From Nonomuraea fuscirosea (GTDB lineage: Bacteria > Actinomycetota > Actinomycetes > Streptosporangiales > Streptosporangiaceae), in NCBI RefSeq assembly GCF_003001935.1, contig NZ_PVNG01000030.1:62001-126000 (forward strand): a stretch of DNA of 64,000 nucleotides. The letters run 5' to 3'. The notes under the pieces are model-generated. The model saw only the letters and a list, made by a program, of their open reading frames with translations, ran no database searches and was not told the origin of the DNA. Below, piece by piece: positions 58,605 through 64,000 of this stretch. The position numbers and the translations under genes are program-made. How positions within the stretch are numbered: the first letter of the stretch is position 1; the number at the start of each line of letters is the position of its first letter.

Positions 58605-59627
58605 CTAGGCCGTGGCCAGTGCGCCGACCGGCAGTCTCGCCTCCATCACCCCCGGGTCCTCGGTGTAGGCGAGGCCGGCGCCCAGCGCGATCAGCAGCCG
58701 GCGCATCCGCGCGTTGTCCGACAGCATGGTCGCCCTGACCTCGGCGTAGCCCAGGTCGCGGGCCGCCCGTACGAGCATTCTGGCCATCGCCGTGCCCAGA
58801 CCGCGCCCCTGCCAGCGGTCCTCGACCAGGAAGGCCATCTCCGCGATGCCCGGGTCGGGGGTGAACATGAGGTTGGCCATGCCCACCACCTGCCCGTCGT
58901 GCCCGGCGACCAGTGAGTATCCCCTGCTCCTGTCGCAGAGCTTGTCGAACGCGCGCGGCGGCAGCGCCGGCATGGAGGTGAAGTAGCGGAACCTGCGCGA
59001 CTCGGGCGAGCACCTGTCGTGCAGGTCGCGCACGGCCTCGCGGTAGATCGAGGTGAGCGGGCGCACCGTCACCTCCGCGCCGTCGGCGAGCTTGATCGCG
59101 CGCTCGGCCGTGGCCGGCTCCGTCGCGGGCTGGGCCAGCCGGGCGAAGGAGGCCGCCCTGGCCGCCTCGGTCAGCGTGAAGGGCAGCTCGGAGCGGCGCA
59201 GGCGGACGGCGCGCCTGGGCGCGACGGGGACGACGAGCTGGGTCGGGTCGGGAAGATCACTCACGGGCTCACCATAGATCCACCGGGCGTCGTCCGCGCG
59301 CAGCAGCTCGGCCAGCAGCTCCGGCAGCCGCCAGGGCATCGTGCGCAGCCTGGAGGCCAGCAGTAGCGCCCGGGTGGGCTCGTCGGTCAGCTCGTGGGCG
59401 GTGGCGGGCACCACCTCGACGCGGCGGCCCCCGGCCGCCTCCAGGGCCTCGCGCACGGTCTCGGCGCTGGCCGGGATGTCGGCGACGAACTCGTCGACGG
59501 TGCCGTCGGTGTCGGACTGTACGCTCAGGCCGAGGATGTTGCCGCCCCGGTCGGCCAGGGCCGAGGCCAGCGAGGCCAGCCGGCCGGGTCGCTCGTCCAC
59601 CGTCGTTCGGATGCGCAGGAATCCCAT
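58605..59627 (-). CDS. ACT-domain GNAT acetyltransferase
   Basis: 340 aa. N-terminal ACT domain (FLRIRTTVDERPGRLASLAS, GGNILGLSVQSDTDGTVDEF) joined to a C-terminal GNAT domain (MAFLVEDRWQGRGLGTAMAR with the acetyl-CoA loop RGQGxGxA-like WQGRGLGT). ACT-GNAT proteins of actinobacteria (AAPatA type) are protein-lysine acetyltransferases whose activity is set by an amino acid bound to the ACT part. The 70-residue linker is Ala/Arg-rich. Start ATG 59627 (MGFLRIRTT) preferred over 59639. Divergent from a FAD oxidoreductase gene. The acetylated target, often an acyl-CoA synthetase, is not here. Confidence 0.88.
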   Translation of the reverse strand: MGFLRIRTTVDERPGRLASLASALADRGGNILGLSVQSDTDGTVDEFVADIPASAETVREALEAAGGRRVEVVPATAHELTDEPTRALLLASRLRTMPWRLPELLAELLRADDARWIYGEPVSDLPDPTQLVVPVAPRRAVRLRRSELPFTLTEAARAASFARLAQPATEPATAERAIKLADGAEVTVRPLTSIYREAVRDLHDRCSPESRRFRYFTSMPALPPRAFDKLCDRSRGYSLVAGHDGQVVGMANLMFTPDPGIAEMAFLVEDRWQGRGLGTAMARMLVRAARDLGYAEVRATMLSDNARMRRLLIALGAGLAYTEDPGVMEARLPVGALATA

Positions 59628-59692
59628 GGGCACGAGCATGCCGCGCGGCTGTTACACGGCCGCTACCGACGTGTTTACATTGCGTATTTCGT

Positions 59693-59703
59693 CGCATGAT
59701 GCG
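59693..59703. promoter_or_regulatory. Palindrome in the ACT-GNAT / FAD oxidoreductase intergenic region
   Basis: CGCAT-G-ATGCG, a perfect 11-bp palindrome 34 bp upstream of the oxidoreductase ATG, within an unusually AT-rich 80-bp stretch (TTTACATTGCGTATTTCG) that should hold both divergent promoters. Confidence 0.4.
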
Positions 59704-59736
59704 CCGACTTATCCCGATATAGGAGGATATGTCGCT

Positions 59737-61107
59737 ATGAGTGTCCCTTTGTCGGCCGGGTTCGTGAACGGCGACGTCTCCTTCTGGTACCGGTCCTCCG
59801 GGCTGCCCGCCGCCGGTCCGCGGCTCGACGGCGATCTGCGGGCCGACGTGGCCATCGTCGGCGCCGGCTACACGGGCCTGTGGACCGCCTACTACCTCAA
59901 GCGGGCCCGCCCGTCGCTGAACGTGGTGGTGCTGGAGCAGGAGTTCGCCGGGTTCGGCGCCTCGGGACGCAACGGCGGCTGGCTCACCGGCGACCTGGCC
60001 GGCTCGCACGAGCGCTACGGCGAGGGCGCGCGGCGGCTCCAGCGCGCCATGTACGACTCCATCGACGAGGTCATCGCGGTCTGCGAGCGGGAGTCCATCG
60101 ACTGCGACCTGGTCAAGGGCGGCGTGCTGAACGTCGCCCGCACCCCCGCCCAGGCCGCCCGGCTGCGCGAGACGGTGGCCTCCGCCCGCTCCTGGGGCAT
60201 CGAGGAGGCCGATCTGCGCCTGGTGGACCCGGCGGAGCGCGTACGCGTCTCCGGGGCTCTGGCGGCCTCCTGGAGCCCCCACTGCGCCAGGATCCAGCCG
60301 GCCAAGCTGGCCCGCGGCCTGGCCGGGACGGTACGCGAGATGGGCGTGCCCATCTACGAGCGCACCCCGGTGACCTCCATCGCCCCGCACCAGGCGCGAA
60401 CCCCGTACGGCACGGTGACGGCCGGCCACGTGATCCGCGCGACCGAGGGCTTCACGGCCCGGCTGCGCGGTCTGCGCAGGCAGTGGCTGCCGATGAACAG
60501 CTCGATGATCGTCACCGAGCCTCTTCCCGCCTCGTTCTGGGACGAGGTCGGCTGGCAGGGCGCGGAGCTGCTCGGCGACATGGCCCACTACTACATGTAC
60601 GCCCAGCGGACGGCCGACGACCGGATCGCCTTCGGCGGGCGCGGCCGGCCCTACCTGTACGGTTCACGCGTCGACGCCCGCGGCCACACCCACGAGTGGA
60701 CCGTCGAGGCCCTGTGGCGCCTGCTGACCGGCTTCTTCCCCGCCGCCCGCTCCTCCTCGGTCGCGCACGCCTGGTCGGGCGTGCTGGCGGTGCCGCGCGA
60801 CTGGTGCTCGACCGTCCATGTGGACCCCGCCACCGGGCTGGGCTGGGCGGGCGGCTACACCGGCCACGGCGTGACCACCACGAACCTGGCCGGGCGCACG
60901 CTGCGCGACCTGATCCTCGGCGAGGAGACGGAGCTGACGTCGCTGCCGTGGGTGGGCCGGCGGGTGCGCCGCTGGGAGCCGGAGCCGCTGCGCTGGGCGG
61001 GCGTGCACGCGATGTACCGCCTCTACCGGATGGCCGACCACCGCGAGCGGACGATGCCGCGCACCTCCGCACTGGCCCGCTTCGCCGATCTGATCACCGG
61101 CCACTGA
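59737..61107 (+). CDS. FAD-dependent oxidoreductase (DAO family, PuuB/amine-oxidase-like)
   Basis: 456-aa flavoprotein. Dinucleotide motif VAIVGAGYTGLWTAYYLKRA at about 38-57, GFGASGRNGGWLTGDLAGSH for the flavin, and the C-terminal GWAGGYTGHGVTTTNLAGRT. This group includes gamma-glutamylputrescine oxidase-like and other secondary-amine oxidases. ATG 59737 follows AGGAGG by 10 nt. The next gene, an amidohydrolase, starts 32 bp after its stop, so the two probably act on one nitrogen compound (oxidative deamination followed by hydrolysis); this is inference. Confidence 0.85.
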   Translation: MSVPLSAGFVNGDVSFWYRSSGLPAAGPRLDGDLRADVAIVGAGYTGLWTAYYLKRARPSLNVVVLEQEFAGFGASGRNGGWLTGDLAGSHERYGEGARRLQRAMYDSIDEVIAVCERESIDCDLVKGGVLNVARTPAQAARLRETVASARSWGIEEADLRLVDPAERVRVSGALAASWSPHCARIQPAKLARGLAGTVREMGVPIYERTPVTSIAPHQARTPYGTVTAGHVIRATEGFTARLRGLRRQWLPMNSSMIVTEPLPASFWDEVGWQGAELLGDMAHYYMYAQRTADDRIAFGGRGRPYLYGSRVDARGHTHEWTVEALWRLLTGFFPAARSSSVAHAWSGVLAVPRDWCSTVHVDPATGLGWAGGYTGHGVTTTNLAGRTLRDLILGEETELTSLPWVGRRVRRWEPEPLRWAGVHAMYRLYRMADHRERTMPRTSALARFADLITGH

Positions 61108-61139
61108 CAATAGGGCGCGAGGCGTAGAAGGGAACATCC

Positions 61140-62738
61140 ATGAGCATCCTCTTCCGAGGCGGTCGCGTCTTCACCCCCGAGGGCGTGGTGGCCGGATCCG
61201 TGCTGGTGCGGGACGGCGTGATCGCCGCCGTCGGCGCGGAAGGGGACCCGGCGCCGCGGGCCGGCGAGACGGTGGATCTCGACGGCGGGCTGCTGGTGCC
61301 CGGTTTCACCGACGCGCACATCCATCCCATCCAGGCGGGACTTGAACGCGCTAAGTGCGATTTGTCCGACAATTACGGGCTGGACGCGTACAGAGAAAAG
61401 ATCGCCGACTATGCGGCGAAAAATCTTGATAAAGAGTGGATTGATGGCGGCGGCTGGGACATGTCGGCCTTTTCGGGTGGATTGCCGCACCGCGAACAGA
61501 TCGACTTCCTCGACCGCCCCGCCTACCTGATCCAGCGCGACCACCACGCCGCCTGGGTCAACACCCGCGCGCTCGAACGGGCCGGCATCACCCGCGACAC
61601 GCCCGACCCCGCCGACGGCCGCATCGAGCGCGACGCCGGCGGCACGCCGACCGGCGTCCTGCACGAGGGCGCGATGGACCTGGTCGGCCTGCTCACGCCC
61701 CGTCCGACGGCCCAGGACCTCCAGGACGCGCTGGCGGACGCGCAGCGGCACCTGTTCTCGCTGGGCATCACCGGCTGGCAGGACGCCATCGTGGGCTCCT
61801 ACGCGGGCTCGGTGGACCAGCTGCCCGCCTACCTGGCCGCGGCCCGCTCGGGGACGCTGCGGGCGCGGGTCGTGGGGGCGCTGTGGTGGGACAGGACGCG
61901 CGGGCTCGAGCAGGTCGAGGAGCTGGTGGCGCGGCGCGCCGAGGCCGAGGGCCTGGACCGGTTCCGCGCCACCTCGGTCAAGATCATGCAGGACGGCATC
62001 ACGGAGAACTTCACCGCCGCCACCCTGGAGCCCTACTGCCTGTGCGGGGGCACGGGGCTGTCGTACGTGGATCCGGCCCTGCTGCGGGAGTGCGTCGCCG
62101 AGCTCGACCGGCTCGGATTCCAGGTGCACGTGCACGCCATCGGCGAACGGGCGGTGCGCGAGGCGCTGGACGCCTTCGAGGGCACCGATCCGGCCAACCG
62201 GCACCACATCGCCCACCTGCAGATCATCGAGCCCTCCGACGTGCCGCGCTTCGCCGCCCTGGGCGTCACCGCCAACCTGCAGCCGCTGTGGGCCACGCAT
62301 CACGCCCAGATGGACGAGCTGACGCTGCCGTACCTGGGCGAGCCGCGTTCGTCCTGGCAGTACCCGTTCGCGGATCTGGTCGCCACCGGGGCCCGCCTCT
62401 GCGCCGGCAGCGACTGGCCGGTCTCCGACGCCGACCCGCTGCAGGGCATGCACGTGGCGGTCAACCGCACCGAGCCCGGCGGCTCGCTGCACGCGGGTTA
62501 CCCGACGGCGCAGACGCCGTTCCTGCCCGGCCAGCGGATGGACCTGGCCACGGCCATGAGCGCGTACACGGCGGGCTCGGCCTGGATCAACCGCTCCCCC
62601 GCCGGCGTCATCGAGCCGGGCCGTCCCGCCGACCTGGTGGTGCTGGACCGCGACCCGTTCGCGCTGCCGCCGGGCGAGATCTGGACGACCCGCGTGCGCA
62701 TGACGTTCGTGGACGGCGAACCGGTCCACGAGAGCTGA
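61140..62738 (+). CDS. Amidohydrolase, YtcJ-like metal-dependent hydrolase
   Basis: 532 aa. Amidohydrolase superfamily: N-terminal SILFRGGRVFTPEGVVAGS, metal His60/His62 in GFTDAHIHPIQ, further ligands in HVHAIGERAVREALDAFEG and CAGSDWPVSDADPLQGM. YtcJ relatives cleave amides or imidate-type substrates; the natural one is unknown. ATG 61140 follows GAAGGGAAC. Codons for residues about 67-115 are strikingly AT-rich (AAA, AAT, TTG, GAT, ATT) compared with the rest of the gene, although the protein reads through without a break. Confidence 0.85.
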   Translation: MSILFRGGRVFTPEGVVAGSVLVRDGVIAAVGAEGDPAPRAGETVDLDGGLLVPGFTDAHIHPIQAGLERAKCDLSDNYGLDAYREKIADYAAKNLDKEWIDGGGWDMSAFSGGLPHREQIDFLDRPAYLIQRDHHAAWVNTRALERAGITRDTPDPADGRIERDAGGTPTGVLHEGAMDLVGLLTPRPTAQDLQDALADAQRHLFSLGITGWQDAIVGSYAGSVDQLPAYLAAARSGTLRARVVGALWWDRTRGLEQVEELVARRAEAEGLDRFRATSVKIMQDGITENFTAATLEPYCLCGGTGLSYVDPALLRECVAELDRLGFQVHVHAIGERAVREALDAFEGTDPANRHHIAHLQIIEPSDVPRFAALGVTANLQPLWATHHAQMDELTLPYLGEPRSSWQYPFADLVATGARLCAGSDWPVSDADPLQGMHVAVNRTEPGGSLHAGYPTAQTPFLPGQRMDLATAMSAYTAGSAWINRSPAGVIEPGRPADLVVLDRDPFALPPGEIWTTRVRMTFVDGEPVHES

Positions 62739-62768
62739 CGGACGGCCGCGCCGGGGCGGACATGGCGA

Positions 62769-62798
62769 AGGGGCCCTGGGCAACCGCCCGGGGCCCCT
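62769..62798. terminator. Terminator hairpin between the amidohydrolase and rbpA
   Basis: AGGGGCCCTGGGC (62769-62781) pairs with GCCCGGGGCCCCT (62786-62798) with one G-T pair and a 4-nt loop. Lies 31 bp after the amidohydrolase stop and 15 bp before the rbpA stop, so it probably serves both convergent genes. Confidence 0.85.
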
Positions 62799-62813
62799 CT
62801 CCGTCCGCCACCA

Positions 62814-63158
62814 CTACCAGGGGGACTTGTTGTTGCGCAGGCGCTCCAGTGCTTCCTCCAGGATCGCCTTGCCGTCCTTGTCGCTCCGGCGCTCCTTCAC
62901 GTAGGCCAGATGCGTCTTGTACGGCTCGTTCTTCGGCGGGGCAGGCGGCGCCTCCTCGTCCTGTCCGGCCGGGAGGCCACAACGCGGGCAGTCCCACGTT
63001 TCGGGCACCGCCGCGTCGCTGGCGAAGCTGGGGCGCGTCTCGTGCATGTTGGCGCACCAGAACGAGACCCGCACTCTCGGAGCCGCCTCGCCACGCTCGG
63101 CCTCCCCCATCGGGCCGGCGCCGACTCGGCTGCCACGGATCGCGTTGCCACTACCCAC
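62814..63158 (-). CDS. rbpA: RNA polymerase-binding protein RbpA
   Basis: 114-aa actinobacterial factor that binds the sigma-factor region of RNA polymerase and stabilises the open complex. The central zinc-binding core has FWCANMHETRPSFASDAAVP and WDCPRCGLPAG, and the C-terminal sigma-interacting part is KTHLAYVKERRSDKDGKAIL followed by LEERL-like EEALERLRNN. The N-terminal arm (MGSGNAIRGSRVGAGPMGEA) is the usual one. Located next to secG and tpiA as in most actinobacteria. Confidence 0.96.
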   Translation of the reverse strand: MGSGNAIRGSRVGAGPMGEAERGEAAPRVRVSFWCANMHETRPSFASDAAVPETWDCPRCGLPAGQDEEAPPAPPKNEPYKTHLAYVKERRSDKDGKAILEEALERLRNNKSPW

Positions 63159-63232
63159 GGATGAACTCCTCGCTCGATCGCCCCGCGTACAGACACGGGG
63201 GGAGAATCACTGTCACGCGTTGACTTGCTAGC

Positions 63233-63463
63233 TCACGGCCTCATGAGCAGGCCGAGAGCGATGATGCAGACGAACCAGACCGTGCCGGTGATGACGGTCA
63301 GCCGGTCGAGGTTACGCTCCACCACCGAGGAACCACCGAAGTTCGACGAGAAGCCGCCGCCGAACATGTCAGACAGGCCACCGCCCTTGCCCTTGTGGAG
63401 CAGAACGAGCAGGATCATGAGAAGGCTCGCCAGGATGAGGGCGATGGAGATTCCGAGTACCAC
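63233..63463 (-). CDS. secG: Preprotein translocase subunit SecG
   Basis: 76-aa accessory subunit of the SecYEG channel. Two membrane segments (about 5-22 and 55-73) joined by a Gly-rich cytoplasmic loop HKGKGGGLSDMFGGGFSSNF, the family hallmark. Between tpiA and rbpA on the same strand. Confidence 0.95.
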   Translation of the reverse strand: MVLGISIALILASLLMILLVLLHKGKGGGLSDMFGGGFSSNFGGSSVVERNLDRLTVITGTVWFVCIIALGLLMRP

Positions 63464-63558
63464 GGTATGCCTGTTCCTTCAGTGCTCTGTTACGCGTGAC
63501 GATTCAAACTTGCCTCTTGAGGGTACGACCTGATGTCAAGTCGCACCCCCAGAACGGC

Positions 63559-64000
63559 TCAGTTGGCAGGCATATCGGAGAATCGGCAGATCTTCGCGAA
63601 CTCTCCGGCGTCGATGCTGGCGCCACCCACGAGCGCGCCGTCGACATCCGGCTGAGCCATGATGCCGGCGACGTTCCCTGACTTGACCGAGCCACCGTAA
63701 AGGATACGGATCGCGGAGGCCACTTCGGTGTCGTAGAGCTCGGCGAGTCTGACCCGCAGCGCTCCGCAGACCTCCTGGGCGTCCTCCGGGGTGGCCACCT
63801 CTCCGGTGCCGATCGCCCACACCGGTTCGTAGGCCACCACTATCGATTTTGCCTGCTCGGCGGTGATTTTGCGCAGCGCCCCGTCGAGTTGGCCCAAACA
63901 GTGCGCGATGTGGCCCCCCGCTTGACGTACCGGAAGGCCCTCTCCGACGCACAGGATCGGGGTCAGCGAGTGCCGGTAGGCCGCCTGGACCTTGCCGTTG
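63559..64000 (-). CDS. tpiA: Triosephosphate isomerase (C-terminal 147 residues; 5' part beyond the window)
   Basis: Glycolytic isomerase between dihydroxyacetone phosphate and glyceraldehyde-3-phosphate. The visible part contains ILCVGEGLPVRQAGG, the catalytic Glu in VAYEPVWAIGTG, phosphate loop RILYGGSVKSGN, and GALVGGASIDAGEFAKIC. The frame is open to the window end, so the gene continues. A 95-bp gap separates it from secG. Confidence 0.96.
   Translation of the reverse strand, partial: NGKVQAAYRHSLTPILCVGEGLPVRQAGGHIAHCLGQLDGALRKITAEQAKSIVVAYEPVWAIGTGEVATPEDAQEVCGALRVRLAELYDTEVASAIRILYGGSVKSGNVAGIMAQPDVDGALVGGASIDAGEFAKICRFSDMPAN

Noticed and set aside
62769..62798. AGGGGCCC...GGGCCCCT as an operator
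   Set aside because: Its position between convergent gene ends and its tight 4-nt loop fit a terminator better.

Overview
The window is very GC-rich (roughly 70 percent). It is densely packed, with many ATGA/GTGA start-stop overlaps, frequent GTG starts and several apparently leaderless genes. It carries actinobacterial markers: rbpA, SufR-type suf operon, opcA-zwf-pgi-tal-tkt, acVLRF1, ctaA/ctaB, hisG-hisE pair. This points to a chromosomal segment of a filamentous actinomycete, most like Streptosporangiales (Nonomuraea/Streptosporangium-like); the genus is inference. No tRNA, rRNA, transposase, integrase, phage gene or CRISPR array was seen.

Layout. 0-6.7 kb: a sugar-oligomer uptake locus (two LplB/YtcP-type ABC permeases, an LplA-like lipoprotein, YesL/DUF624, YesU/DUF1961) and a LacI regulator; two matching 14-bp operators sit in the promoters of the transporter operon and of lacI, so this looks like one regulon. 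It is interrupted by 1.2 kb of non-coding repeats (4.5-5.7 kb). 6.9-12.9 kb: TetR/NmrA-type pair with a clear operator, acVLRF1 ribosome-rescue factor, degenerate EAL-CBS protein, a predicted exported PLP enzyme and an EEP-family hydrolase. 13-16.5 kb: two-component system fused in one operon with an ABC-2 exporter. 16.6-17.8 kb: hisG, hisE. 18-20 kb: DEAD-box helicase with a structured leader. 20.2-26.7 kb: complete suf Fe-S assembly operon sufR-B-D-Rieske-C-S-U-T. 26.7-32.3 kb: Bcr/CflA-like MFS, ABC-2 exporter pair, second MFS, EamA permease.

32.5-40.7 kb: an eight-gene operon that fits hydroxyproline catabolism: three-subunit D-hydroxyproline dehydrogenase, DapA-type deaminase, two proline-racemase paralogues, an ornithine-cyclodeaminase-type reductase and a GntR regulator. 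Several of its proteins carry in-frame tandem-repeat insertions. 40.8-45.5 kb: ctaA, PrsW-type protease, zinc/cobalt/cadmium-type CDF exporter with its ArsR sensor, ctaB. 45.8-54 kb: tkt-tal-pgi-zwf-opcA-pgl, the pentose-phosphate operon. 54-62.7 kb: an accessory block (adenosine-deaminase family, methyltransferase, SDR, coiled-coil protein, Clp N-domain protein, ACT-GNAT acetyltransferase, FAD oxidoreductase, YtcJ-type amidohydrolase). 62.8-64 kb: rbpA, secG and the 3' part of tpiA, the usual partners of the pentose-phosphate operon.

The most unusual signals are not a single gene. Short tandem duplications repeatedly include the stop or start codon of a gene (at least six gene ends, three gene starts), coding minisatellites are concentrated in the hydroxyproline operon, and an approximately 95-bp interspersed repeat is present in five copies.
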